Assembly (NCBI GenBank): GCA_030411725.1
Contig: MU839841.1
Coordinates: 124,001-188,000 of the forward strand
Reading direction: 5' to 3'
DNA: 64,000 bases
Origin: Echria macrotheca
Taxonomy: Eukaryota > Ascomycota > Sordariomycetes > Sordariales > Schizotheciaceae
Shown here: positions 23,154 through 34,368 of the stretch, one piece after another
Position numbering within the stretch: the stretch's first letter is position 1
Layout: every line of letters starts with the position of its first letter
Notes under the pieces: generated by a model
Database searches by the model: none
Told to the model about the DNA's origin: nothing
What the model saw: the letters and a program-made list of their open reading frames with translations, nothing else
Translations under genes and position numbers: made by a program

Positions 23154-25179
23154 CTACGACCTACCCGTCTCCGCCGTCGCCGGGTCTCCTGCTTCTTCCA
23201 CTTTCTCATTCTCATCCGTCGTCAGCACACGCATCTCCGTCTCGACATGCACCACGCCCCGTTCCGGGTCCGCCGCGTCGTGTGGCTCGCTGCCGTGGTG
23301 ATGGGAATTAAAATGACGGTGGTGGTGGCGCTGGCTTCCCCCGCCACCTACACCGAATGGCCAGTTTCCTCCCTTCGGAGGCGGGTCGGGGGTCCGTTTC
23401 CCCCCCTCGGCTAGGGCGTCGTCTGTCGACCAGACGCGCGTGTCGACGCGGGGGTAGTTCTGCGAGCGGGTGCCTGTCCATATCTGTGGTGGCTCGGCTA
23501 GGGTGTCATCCGGGAGGGTGGTGGTGCCTGTGATGATTGCCGGTAGCTTCTTTTCTGACGAAGGCCTGTTCTGTATTTGAAAAGATTCCTTTTCAGATGG
23601 CGGTTTCTTGCCTCGGGGTCTGAAGGGGTTGGCGGGAAACCGGAGGTGTGGGAGATTCACGGTCGTCCTCCATACCCAAGGGTTACGATAGGGCTTTGGC
23701 GATCGCTCTGTCAACGCTACCGTGTCGCCGTGTTCGGTCAGGTCGGGCCAGGGGTTGCTGTCGGGTGTCCGGGGAGCGGGCTGAGCAGCGCTGGTGCTGG
23801 CCGAGGATCCGTCGGATCTACTGGCATTTGACACATGAGCGCTGGTGGTGGCGAGTGACTCCTTGTTGTTCGAGCTGGCGAAGCTGTGGTAAACGTGTTA
23901 GCGACAAAAATTCACATAGTACGGGCAATCGCTTACCTGGTTGCCCATGTGGATGGCTTGCCTGGGAAGAGTCTGCTGAGCGAGGATAGCCACGACCTCT
24001 GCCCGCTCCTGCGCGTATCGGGATTGTATTCCTCGCGCAGCTTCGGGAATATGCAGCCCAGGCCGAGGACGAGGAGGATGCGGCGGTAGTCGTTGACGGC
24101 TTCCGCCGACGTCCCAAAGACAAAACACACAACCATGGCGGCCAGGGTGGGAATGTAGTTGATATTCATGTCCACGAACCTCACCAGGTCCGACGTGGTG
24201 AATGTAATGAAGTTGATGTTGAATGGGTCGGGTCCGTAATGAATCAGATCAAAATCGTACGGGTCACTCCAGTAGTCCTTCCCGTCGATCACGTTGAGGA
24301 AAAGAAGAGCCAAGATCAGCGGCACCACAATGATCAAGATGCCGAGCGTCATGAAATAAAGCTTCCTTCTCACACGGTGCTGCCTCGCCGACATGACGGT
24401 GTCACGGGTGTGGACGGCCTCGCGGGTGATCTTCTCAATGGCACGGAACCGTTTAAAGTTCAGGACTGTAGATGTTAAGACATGCTCGAATCGAGGTACA
24501 TGGCACACTTACTTGCGAGTATGGCCGCGAGGACGATGTATACCGGAGTCGGAAGAACATAAAAGGTCAGGAACAGCCAGTCGAAATGCCAAATTGTCGT
24601 GCAGCCGATCAAGGTCGAGACGTTGTACCGTCGGAACATGACCAGGTAGTTGAGGATGACCTGGAGCAAGGGGAAGGCGAAGATGATCGCGGCCGAGGTG
24701 AGCTGCTGGCGTCGACGTTCGCTGGTTGTTAGGCTGGTTACCCGATTCAGGGTAAGCTTTATGTAGAGGCCGCGCATGATCTCAAAAAGGCTCGCATTGA
24801 AGGCCGTGTCCATGCCAAAGTCGACATAGACTTGAAGATCGCACCAGCCATAGCCGGCATACCAGGTAGCCACGTTGTCATCGCGCCAGATCAGCGCGTT
24901 GATGACATATCCGAGCACGCGGAGGACGATGCAGCCCGAGAAGATTGTCGCTGCAAACTCCCCATTCCGCCAGAGCAGCCTCGCGGGGACGAAGCTGATA
25001 ATGATTGCCAAGATGCCGAGGAAGACGCGGAAGAACAAGTTGGCTTGCAGAGCCGGGGTCGTGTACGGAGGACCGGGACCAAGACGCTGCTCAGGGGTCG
25101 TTGTGAAGCCGAAGGGAATGTTCAGCAGGTAGGCGTTCGGCCCCAGATCCAGCGTGTTGTTTCCGGGAAGAGCTGACAT
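23154..25179 (-). CDS. PRE-1/STE3: STE3-type mating pheromone receptor (PRE-1-like GPCR)
   Basis: Exons on the minus strand are 25179-24513, 24465-23937 and 23883-23154, giving 641 aa; introns are 47 and 53 nt. Seven hydrophobic segments follow a short glycosylatable lumenal N-terminus (NNTLDL). Family hallmarks are RLLWRNGEFAATIFSGC, the NALIWRDDNVATWYAGYGWCD loop, FGMDTAFNASLFEIMRGLYI and a WHFDWLFLTFYVLP segment. A cytoplasmic tail of about 250 residues, rich in Ser/Pro/Gly and His, follows the last helix; long tails are usual in Sordariomycete PRE-1 proteins. The family senses the lipopeptide a-factor-like pheromone, couples to a heterotrimeric G protein and drives trichogyne attraction and fertility. 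No mating-type or pheromone gene lies in the window. It diverges from the mitochondrial SSB gene. Confidence 0.92.
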
Positions 25180-26133
25180 GGTGCCCGGGTTGGGGAACTG
25201 GTGCCCCTGAAACGAAAAAGGAAGCCGGCGATATCAAGCGAACGAGAGGAGACGTTGAAAACGCCTCGGATGCAGAAATAAAAGCGCTGATATGAAGAAA
25301 AAATCAACGTGCTGGCAACGACACGGAAGAAAGAAGAGAAAGAAGAGGCAGACCCTTCTTAAGAAGGGGAGCGGGACGATCCATCGGGTATTGACTATTC
25401 AGTTCAAGCCGTGTTATAGAGACAAAAGGGCCGGCGGGTGACCGTCTGTATAGACCCGCTCGGGGCCGGGGGCTCTGAAGTGATAGAGTTGAGTTTTGTG
25501 GTGGTCTATTGACCAGCGCTATTCAGAGTCCTATTCAGGCCTCGAAAGGGAATGGGACCAGCACAGGGAGACGGCCCGCCGTCGCCGGCGACAAAGCTGC
25601 CGCTGCGACATATCGCAACCAGCAGGTGACAGCACCACTAGATGCTTGATTTGGCCTCAATTCCAGAGCCACGCGAAACAAGTGGGCGCCGCAGTGATAA
25701 CGTAGGTGATGATGCATCATGCCCGACGACTTCGCACGACGCATTCATCCACTCCAGGAGTGTGACAAGATGCATCACACTTGGCGTCGTGTTGCGCAAC
25801 AACTAAGGGATACCTAAAATCAGAATGGTTCCATCACATCTCGAATTGAGATCAAAATTTTCACCTTCGAGACGTTGGTGTTGTTGAGGAAGGTGCCCCT
25901 CGCGTCTTGATATCCCACCAGCCACAGCACATCTCCTTATCGATAAGACAACCACACACAGCCACACTTTACACAAGCCGTCCGGGAGCGCCCCTGAAAT
26001 GAACCCGTCGCGTCGGACAATTGACGGACGCGACTGACCGACGTGATCATCAAAACGACGAACTATTCCAGAGCTGCACCCCCACCAGAACGCCTTCCCC
26101 GTTACGAGACGAACCTGATTTTTGATTAAAAAA
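25180..26133. promoter_or_regulatory. Divergent intergenic region between the STE3-type receptor and mtSSB
   Basis: These 954 bp must hold both promoters. The stretch 25200-25340 is purine-rich on the + strand. No gene or clear repeat. Confidence 0.4.
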
Positions 26134-26676
26134 ATGTCTGCATTCCTGCGAACCGCATCCCGCACGGCGGCGCCCTCGATGGCCCGACGCGCCTTCAGCT
26201 CGTCGTCGCCCCGGTCTCTCGCCCGCATCACCATCGTCGGCCACCTCGCCGGCCCGCCCGAGCTGAAGCCCACGAGCACCGGCAACGAGCTGCTGCGGTA
26301 CTCGGTCGCGAGCAACCACGGCCCGGCCGACAACCGGCAGACCAGCTGGTTCAACGTCACCAGCTTCGAGGGCGAGGGGCCGCGACGGGATTACCTGCTC
26401 TCGCTTCCCAAGGGGTTCGTTTGCTTTGATGATTGCAGAGACATAGATGACTGACTGGTTGTGTGTGGTTTGGCTCCAGGGCTCTAGTGTATGTCGAGGG
26501 CGATGCTAGCATCAACGCTTATACCGACTCGGAGGGGGCGAGCCGGAAGTCGCTGAATATCACCCAACGTAAGGCTGGCCCCTTTCCGTTTTTTTGTTGT
26601 TGTTCTTGAGAAGTTGCTGACGTTATGTACAGGTCATCTGGAAGTTCTCCGCCGTCCGCAATCGCGGGATGAGTAG
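26134..26676 (+). CDS. RIM1: Mitochondrial single-stranded DNA-binding protein
   Basis: Exons 26134-26414, 26480-26568 and 26633-26676 give 137 aa, usual for mtSSB. A presequence (MSAFLRTASRTAAPSMARRAFSSS) is followed by an OB-fold: RITIVGHLAGPPELK, LLRYSVASN, SWFNVTSF, LLSLPKGALVYVEGDA, YTDSEGASRKSLNITQRHLEVL. It binds ssDNA as a tetramer during mtDNA replication and repair. The intron positions fall inside conserved strands and splicing restores them exactly, so the model is firm. It is followed in tandem, after 594 bp, by MTO1, also mitochondrial. The C-terminus is short and lacks a long acidic tip, as in fungal mtSSBs. Confidence 0.93.
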
Positions 26677-27270
26677 TCATGGGAGGTGTGGATGGGCCGA
26701 CCATTTTGGCGGCCACCTCTGAAACTGAACTTCTAAGGGCAGGATGTTGTGTAGGTGTTGTACTTACCGGTGTGTCGAGAGTATGGCTTGGGCAGTCGCG
26801 GCACGGGTCGTTTGTTTGTACTATATTCTCAATCAGATACCATCTCATCTTCTATGTCAGTGTTTATTTGCGAGATCTGCTGCCGACTCAGATGGTGGAG
26901 TCGTCTTCTATCTGCCACTATGCATGGTAGATGCCATGGTTGCGATGCTGAGCTTGGTCAGTTGGCTTATGATCAGGCCAAGTTGAAGACCTGGCTCCAC
27001 AGGAAATAACATCCGAAATAGATGTGTCACTGTCGTCCTGCCCTACAACACTGCAAGGTGTCTCGGGGCCATCAAAGGCCAGCTGAAATCGTACAGTTCG
27101 GATCAACGAACAGTGCCAAGGTGGTACGGAGCCGGAGTGGGGTGCGGAAAGCTTATCGCTTATCTACACCCCTGTCAACTTTTTTCGACACTCTCCCAAG
27201 CCGCGAACGCGATTTCGGTCCGACGCCGACAGACGCCGAAATCGATGCGCCAGCGTGTCTCTCGTCGACC
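26677..27270 (+). promoter_or_regulatory. mtSSB 3' end and MTO1 promoter
   Basis: These 594 bp lie between two plus-strand genes. No supported gene is present. Confidence 0.4.
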
Positions 27271-29396
27271 ATGACAAAACTCTGGCTTCCACGAGGCCTG
27301 GGGAGGCCAATCCGTAGACCGGCGACATCAATTCAGTCGCGACGGCCAAGGAGAACCTTTGCGACAGTCGGGTCGGAATCCAGGTACACATCATCGACTC
27401 GTCCATTGTCCCGGCGCCGTACTGACCCATTATCTCCAGACCATTCGATGTCGTCGTCATCGGCGGCGGCCACGCCGGATCCGAAGCCTGCGCCGCCGCG
27501 GCCCGTGCCGGCGCGCGCACGGCACTAGTCACGCCCAGCATCGACAACCTCGGCACGTGTTCGTGCAATCCGAGCTTCGGCGGCATCGGCAAGGGCACCA
27601 TCCTGCGCGAGATCGACGCCCTCGACGGCCTGGCCGGCCGCATCATCGACAAGGCCGGCGTGCAGTTCAAGGTGCTCAACCGGTCCAAGGGCCGCGCCGT
27701 CTGGGGCCCCCGCGCGCAGATCGACCGGGCGCTCTACAAGAAGCACATGCGCGCCGAGCTCGAGTCGTATCCGAACTTGTCTGTGGTGCTCGGTAGCGTT
27801 GCTGATATTGTTGTGGCTCCGAGTGATGACCCGTCCGGGGGCGCCAAGAGCAAGATCACGGGCGTGAGGCTGGAGTCGGGGGAGGTCATTCCCACCAGTC
27901 AGGTTGTTATTACGACGGGCACCTTTTTGGGCGGAGAGATTCACATCGGCATGGAGGCTTACCCGGCCGGTCGTGTCGGGGAAAAGGCGACGTTCGGACT
28001 CAGCAAGTCACTCAAAGACGCCGGGTTCGACCTCGGCCGGCTCAAGACCGGCACGCCTCCACGCCTGGCCAAGGGGAGTATCAAGTTCGACAAGCTGGAG
28101 ACGCAGCGCGGCGATGAGCCGCCAATGCCATTCAGCTATCTCAACCAGAGCGTCGCCGTCAAGGATCAGCTGCTGTGCTGGGCCACCTACACCAACGAAG
28201 CGACCCACGATGTCGTGCGAGCGAATCTCCACAAGACAATCCACATCCGCGAGACCGTAAAGGGTCCCCGTTACTGCCCCTCGCTCGAGTCCAAGGTGAT
28301 CAAGTTCGGCCACAAGGAGCGGCACATCGTCTGGCTCGAACCCGAGGGCTTCGACAACGACGTCATCTACCCCAACGGCCTGAGCGTGACAGTGCCCGCC
28401 GAGGCCCAGCTCGAGCTCCTCCGCACCATCCCGGGCCTCGAAGAGGTAGAGATGCTCCAGCCGGGGTACGGCGTCGAGTACGACTACGTCGACCCGCGCA
28501 ACCTCAAGCGCTCGCTCGAGACCAAGGCCATCACCGGCTTGTTCCTGGCCGGCCAGATCAACGGCACCACGGGCTACGAGGAGGCGGCAGGCCAGGGTAT
28601 CATAGCGGGCATCAACGCCGGCCGCGCCGCGCAGGGTCTGGAGCCGCTGGTCCTGCACCGCGCCGACGCCTACATCGGCGTCATGATCGACGACCTCATC
28701 ACCAAGGGCGTCTCGGAGCCGTACCGCATGTTTACCTCGAGAAGCGAGTTCCGGCTCTCGGCGCGCACCGACAACGCCGACCTGCGCCTCACGGCCCTCG
28801 GCCGCGACGCCGGCGTGGTGGGCGACGCGCGCTGGGCGCACTTCGCCGCCGAGCGCACCGCCATCCGCGACCTGACGCGGCTGCTGCGGTCGAAGCTGCA
28901 TCCGGAACAGGTCTGGCGGCAGCTGGGCTTCGGCGTCAGCGAGGGGCCCAAGTTCAGGGACGGCATGGATGTGCTCCGCATCGCGGGGGCTACCGTGGAG
29001 TCGCTCGCGAACGAGATTCCCGGCGTGATGAACTTTGAGCCGCGGATCCGGGAGCGTGTTTTGACCGAGGCTGTGTACGAGCCGTTTGTGCGGATGCAGG
29101 CGGCCGAGCGGGCGAGGATTGTAAGGGATGAGGAGTGGCGGATTCCGGTGGATCTGGATTATGATGGGGTGGATGGGCTGTCGCTTGCTGAGAAGGGCGT
29201 GTTGAAGGCGACGAGGCCGGAGAGTCTGGGGCAGGCGAGACGGATTGAGGGGATCACGCCGGCGGGGATTGTAAGGTTGTTGAGGCATGTCAAGAGGAGG
29301 GGGCGGGGGGCGGCCGAGGTGGTGGATATGCTTGTTCCGGCGGCGGATGGGGAGATGGAGACTTTGGAGGCCCAGACGAGGGTTGCTGAGTTGTGA
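27271..29396 (+). CDS. MTO1: Mitochondrial tRNA uridine-34 carboxymethylaminomethyl-modifying enzyme (MnmG/GidA family)
   Basis: Exons 27271-27383 and 27440-29396 give 689 aa. Exon 1 encodes a basic presequence (MTKLWLPRGLGRPIRRPATS). The junction leads into the FAD-binding Rossmann motif FDVVVIGGGHAGSEACAAAA. Further MnmG motifs are GTCSCNPSFGGIGKG, GTFLGGEIHIG, FDLGRLKTGTPPRL, GLFLAGQINGTTGYEEAAGQG and YRMFTSRSEFRL. With MSS1 (MnmE) it installs the 5-carboxymethylaminomethyl group on U34 of certain mitochondrial tRNAs. Length matches the family. A 426-codon frame on the opposite strand (28008-29288) is an artefact of high GC at wobble positions. It converges on cardiolipin synthase. Confidence 0.95.
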
Positions 29397-29905
29397 TTGT
29401 CAACGGGTGGGACTGGACTTGTATGTGAATATCGGTGTATTATATCGTGTCTTTTGGATGGTTAGAGGGTAGCATGACAAGGAGCGGGATATAAATTAGA
29501 TGGATTTTTGTGGAATAGGGCATAACCTGAAACTCAAACCCAATAGCAGCGTCATCCTTCTTACGTCCAGAGTACATCATTGCTGTGGCTGAGTTATTAC
29601 GGACCTGCTAAGGGCCGAGGCACACGCGAGAGATGATAGCCATGGGCCCAGAGAGCGGAGGACCTGAAGTATCTCGCATAATATTCTGGGATAATACCTA
29701 CCTAACCAGAGAATACCCCCTATGCTTGAAGGAACGGGTGCCGGAGGGAGTTTGAACCTTACGTATCATGTACCCTTTCTGAGTACCAACCCTTAGGTAA
29801 CCAACCCCCTGCTCCTCTCATCAAATCCTCTTCCTTCGAACCTTCAAGTTCGTGCATGAACATAGTGGGAGGTAGAGTGAGCAGACAGGAGGAATAAGAA
29901 GAACC

Positions 29906-29937
<32 letters not shown>

Positions 29938-30547
29938 GGTAAGAAAGGTAGGAAGAGATATTAGCGTGTCTTCGCATAGATATTGCAACAGAAATAAAAA
30001 GGAAGTAGTGCTTTCTTCCCTGTACCTTGACTAACTTTGCACACTGCGTAATGCTGCCTCGCAAAGAACTAGGACAAACCCCGAGACCTCCGTCCAAGGC
30101 AATGCCGTCGTAGATAGGTAACTCGCCTTAGCAAGCTGCGTTTCTGAAGCTACCTAAGGTATCTTAGCTGCGGCGGCCGTTTTCCTGGGATGAGTCAACA
30201 TGTGATCTAACAGACAGTGTCCTCAACCAAGAAAAAAAGCTATTCGAAACTGGAGTCTAGATACCTACTTATGTAAACCGTAGCGAGCCAGTTTAAACTT
30301 TGATCGGGTTCAGATCATCACTCACAATGATTCTCTCACACATCTGCATCCTCTGAGCGGGTCTGGAATGACGCCAAGCGTAGATCTCCTCTCTCTCTCT
30401 CCATCTGTCACTTTTGGCGGTGGATGAATGCTTTGTATTAAGCAAGCCACTGCGACACTATTATTCACAAAGTCCGGGCCGACCACACCGTTTATGATAT
30501 ACATCCGTATAGTACAAACCACCACCTCTCACAAAAACGGTCCTAGT
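29397..30547. other. Convergent 3' intergenic region between MTO1 and cardiolipin synthase
   Basis: These 1.15 kb hold an (AT)n microsatellite and scattered ACCTAC/GGTATC motifs. No gene is supported. Confidence 0.5.
29911..29937. repeat. (AT)n microsatellite
   Basis: A 27-bp uninterrupted AT dinucleotide tract in the MTO1-cardiolipin synthase intergenic region. Confidence 0.95.
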
Positions 30548-31821
30548 CTACTTGCTTTCCGGCTTCTTCTCATCACCATCCTCCCTCGCCTTTCCTTGCG
30601 AAGCCTCGGAGGACAAAGACTCCTGAGACTGCGAAAGAATCTTGACAGCATCCTTGCTGAAGATGTAACTGGCGCCACTCCAGACCGTCGTTGCCGCCAC
30701 GACATACCTAAATCCCCTGTTAGCGTCCAAATATAGCCCAAAACAGCCAAACTCACTGTAAAACCCCCAACGGCATGGCCAAATCCACAGCCGGGATGAC
30801 GGGCGCGGCGGTCGTCAGACCCATCAGCCCTAGCTGGAGGGCCGTGTTGTACTTTGAGATAAGCGTGGGCCGGACCTCGGCCGAGGGCAGCGAGAAGTCC
30901 CAGTAGCGCGTGAACGTCTTGGGAGGAGGCAGCGAGATCCAGCGGTAGTAGATGGCTGATATAGCAAGACCGACGTCGCGGCCTAGAATAATGAATGCCA
31001 GCCAGACTGTCTTCTCGTCAGTTTATCCGTGTCTATGAGGACCTGAAGAACAAAAACATACCAGGAAGCGCCCCCTTGATGGCCAGCGTCACCGTCAGGA
31101 TGGTCATGAGGGTCTTGTCAGCCATGGGGTCGATGACAGTGCCGACGACCGTTCCCAGGTTCCACCGCCGCGCTATCCAGCCGTCGAGAAGGTCTGTAAT
31201 GCCGGCGTAGGCAAACAGGCCGAGCGCCCAGGCATGGTGATCGTGGAGGATGCAGTAGCCGACGAAAGGGGCGGCCACAAGCCGTGAGGCCGTCAGGAGG
31301 TTGGGTAGCGTGTAAATGTTTTCATGCTGCCGTTTCAGAGATGGAAGGACTTTGCGTAGTGCGGACGCCGGCTTTTTCTCGTCAGGACTAGTTGCGTCAG
31401 TCAATTTTGAGTTCGCGACTGAGTTCGCGATTCTGAGTTCACCCTTGGCGAGACAGAGAGAGACATATAAAAGAGACAGGACATACCTCTTTTCCCCCTC
31501 CAATCTTTCCTGTGAGACAGAGAACCACCGACTCCAGAACAGTCCCCTTCCCTGTGTCCCTGGTTCCACACAAAGACCTGCTCTCCTCGCCAGCTTCCCA
31601 CCAGCCTTTCTTTGCGGATCTGTGTTGAATCCTCGTTCAGCAGCTGGCCGTGATGGAGTACCAGCTGAGCACGATGATCTCGTGGTCTCCAATATCCCAA
31701 GTATGCCGTACCCCGTGATGGCTCGAAGGGCGCCGCGACGACATGGACTCGACAGGGCAGGACCACTGCCAAAAAGACCGCCCAGGCCGCGTGCCGAACG
31801 GTTCATCATCATCATGCCCAT
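30548..31821 (-). CDS. CRD1: Mitochondrial cardiolipin synthase (CDP-alcohol phosphatidyltransferase family)
   Basis: Exons on the minus strand are 31821-31487, 31387-31062, 31006-30757 and 30707-30548, giving 356 aa. The catalytic motif D-x2-DG-x2-AR-x8-G-x3-D-x3-D is complete (DLLDGWIARRWNLGTVVGTV, then IDPMAD). YTLPNLLTASRLVAAPF precedes it and membrane helices flank it. The enzyme joins CDP-diacylglycerol and phosphatidylglycerol into cardiolipin in the inner mitochondrial membrane. Start 31821 (MGMMMMNRSARG) opens an Arg/Ser-rich presequence; an earlier in-frame Met at 31968 is less likely. The first intron (99 nt, GTATGT...CTGAC...TAG) is a multiple of three without an in-frame stop, so retention would add 33 residues. 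The other introns are 55 and 49 nt. Confidence 0.92.
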
Positions 31822-33694
31822 CTCGCTGTCATGGCGCGGACCGGTTGATGAATCGCGGTGGTCGTCGGCCGATCGGAGATGCACGTGATGATCTCGTTCC
31901 GTCCTCGGCCTCAACTTCAGCGTTTCAGACACTACACCTCGGCAACTCGGAAGCAATGAAAGCCCCAAATTGGTCTGCGTTTAGAAAAGCGGGCGTGACG
32001 CAAGAACCCTGAGCGCAGAATAAAGTCAGCAAAGCACAGTCCTGCACACTTGAGCGTTCGTCTCAACCGGACTGGCCCAAGTCGAAGCTGCACCGCACAG
32101 CCCTATTTTGAGATGCAATGACGTATCCCATGGAGATAAGCCTTCGGGTGTAAACGGCACACCAAACATGTGCTCAACCGGCGCGTTTTAGGCATGTAGA
32201 CTATGCAGAGCCAACTATGCGGGACATCGGCCGTACAGAAACGGCCGGCGCGCCTCCTCTGCAGACTGCGAGGGACTAGGTGCACAGGGTCGGTCCTGCA
32301 TGAAGAGACAGGTTCCGCGCCAGCAAAGTACCTAGGTAGCTTCGGCCGAGCCCTTCGACGCCTGACTTTCTGCGTCATACGAAACTAACAAAGTGCAGAA
32401 CTAGCAAGATGGTAGAAGGCGGAAGAAGAGCTAGAAAAAACTAGATAGGCACGGGAGATCTGCGGTGGAGGGGGTGGGGGGCACGGAGGCCTGTCTGGAT
32501 GCAGGTACCGCATGTGCGTGAAGCGTGGAGGGGCAGGAAGCACCCCACCAACGAATATCGCAGATGAGAGGGCGACAACTGTCGGTGTCGAGCTGGGTGA
32601 CATTGTGCAGATAGATGATATGGGACGGGTGGACACGAGATCCTAGGGAGGGAGCAAAGCGAGGGAAGAGAAACCACACATACCCGATACGTGACGTGCG
32701 GAAAACTTAAGCTGATAGAAGTCCAGCGACCGTGTGTTTATACGATGAGGATTTAGTTGTCGAGTGAGTCTCGCTGTCGCGGGGACATTGAAGATGAGGC
32801 CAAGCCGAGAAGCCTGCAAATGTCGTCAAACGAGCCGCGGTGACGATGGATCAAGGTTGCCAAGGCCGGAGAGTTTTCACCAATCGGATATTTTCGTGCC
32901 ACCCCTGTTCCTCAGCCCTGCCGTTACCCAGCCCGAGGCGGCCAAAGTGCAGGGATTGTCTTTGTTTGTTCCCCCTTTCTTGCCGTCTAGAAAGCTTCTT
33001 CTACATAATACAAAAACAAGTCACCAGTGATATCCCTAGATCCAGCGTTGTGATTTGCCACCATCCATTGGAGTCCCCGTATACCCTCTGTAGGGTCAGG
33101 AAGGAGCACCCCCGTGGGATAGCAGGGGCATACGGACCACAACCACCTCTATTTAGCCAGTCGTGAGGGCTCATCCTCTATTCCACCAAGCAGGCATCCT
33201 TAGCACTCAGTCCCTCACCTCGAAGAGTCCGTAGGCATCGGTTTAAATGCTCTGTCTGGAGAGATTAGGTATGCTACTGGTGTTTTTCTTGATGTGTCCC
33301 TGGTTGTGTAACGCCATGCAGAAAGACTGTAGAATGCTATTTTTCGCGATAGCCCGTGCGAATATGTGTACCTATGTACCTAGGCAGGCAGTCAATCATT
33401 ACACCAGGGAAGGACGTTGCTTTGATATTTCCATAAGAATTCGAGAGCAAGCTTCAACCAAGCTTAGGGTCTGAGCCCCTCTTCCTATGCCACTTTCTGG
33501 TGTGGACCAGGCATTTGAACGAAGGAAACCACCAGTTATTGTCGACGTACGTTCAGGTTGAAGGTTATTGTTTCTGGCATCTGTTAGGCTGGGAAGGAAC
33601 ACCCGGGAAAGGTGTATATTGTTTTACCAAATTACCTTCCAATCTACTTTTGACATCTTTCAAAAAGCAGTAAGCATATGCCCGAAATGTTATG
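31822..33694. other. Gene-poor region upstream of cardiolipin synthase
   Basis: About 1.9 kb holding the cardiolipin synthase promoter and then sequence without a recognisable gene. Short frames show no domains. TACCTAGG motifs occur at about 32330 and 33375. Confidence 0.45.
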
Positions 33695-33750
33695 CATCAG
33701 GGGGAGGACGCGTGCGGATCAAAAGGGGAGTGCACTCCTATCAGATGCCT
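33695..33750 (+). mobile_element. Solo right end of a small inverted-repeat element
   Basis: The segment reads GGGGGAGGACGCGTGCGGAT, then AAAAGGGGAGTGCACTCC and TATCAGATGCC. It matches the right terminal repeat of the element at 33945-34368, including about 30 bp of inner sequence (ATATGC...GTTATG). No matching left end was found upstream, so this is a truncated copy. Confidence 0.6.
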
Positions 33751-33944
33751 TGTTTCTGAAGCATCTCGCGCGCTAGATTATTTCCCAGTATGCCTGGGAA
33801 AGCTGGGAATCATTCGGTCCGTCGATGATGCACGGTTGTGCTTCACAGGACTCCACCAGAAGCTTCAGAAGCTCCGAGGTGACGGCAAGCCCGGAGAGTC
33901 CGTCGTCATGTCCAGTCTGCGAAGCGTTACACCCCCTCTTCCGT

Positions 33945-34368
33945 CGGGCGTCTGATAGGGGTGCACCCCCATTTTGATCCGTACGCATCCCCTTAAAGAT
34001 ACACTTTTGGCCTATATCCTGAGATATAAGCGTTTCGGCCTATTAGCAATGCCAGGAGGGCTATTAATAAGGGCTTTGCGATTTATCAAACACGTTCTTA
34101 AACCTCTATTTACCGAAAATAAGATATAAAAGGTCTCGACTTAACGTGTTTCCAGGGGTTTAGCTAATAAACGTAACGACCTTAAATCTTTATTTTCTCT
34201 ACCTTTATATGTTTCAAGACCCTTATATATAGTAAATAAGCCTTTGGCAAATATATATACAGCTTTCAGGAAAAACATTAACAGTAAATTAGAGGGTATA
34301 TGCGTAAAACGTTATGGCGGGGGATGCACCCGTAGCAAAAGGGGGGTGCACCCCTATCAGATGCCTTC
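33945..34368. mobile_element. Putative non-autonomous element with about 50-bp imperfect terminal inverted repeats
   Basis: The left end begins GGCGTCTGATAGGGGTGCAC and the right end closes GTGCACCCCTATCAGATGCC, an inverted pair of about 50 bp with scattered C/T and G/A differences. The interior of about 320 bp is AT-rich with many TpA steps and no coding capacity. Size and structure fit a MITE-like element. I see no clear target-site duplication, so the superfamily is undecided. Confidence 0.6.
33990..34318. other. AT-rich, TpA-rich segment inside the inverted-repeat element
   Basis: Composition changes abruptly from the GC-rich surroundings to stretches such as TTATATATAGTAAATAAG. This is the pattern left by repeat-induced point mutation, a premeiotic C-to-T process of filamentous ascomycetes. 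The assignment is inference. Confidence 0.5.

Noticed and set aside
17091..25179. Secondary-metabolite gene cluster around the Zn2Cys6 factor
   Set aside because: No synthase, terpene cyclase, P450 or transporter gene lies in the window; neighbours are housekeeping genes.
28008..29288. 426-codon open frame opposite MTO1
   Set aside because: Lies wholly antisense to conserved MTO1 coding sequence; long antisense frames arise from GC-rich wobble positions, and it shows no domain.
23154..31821. Mating-type locus or pheromone gene near the STE3-type receptor
   Set aside because: No HMG-box, alpha-box or CaaX-type pheromone precursor was seen; receptor genes are usually unlinked to the locus in these fungi.
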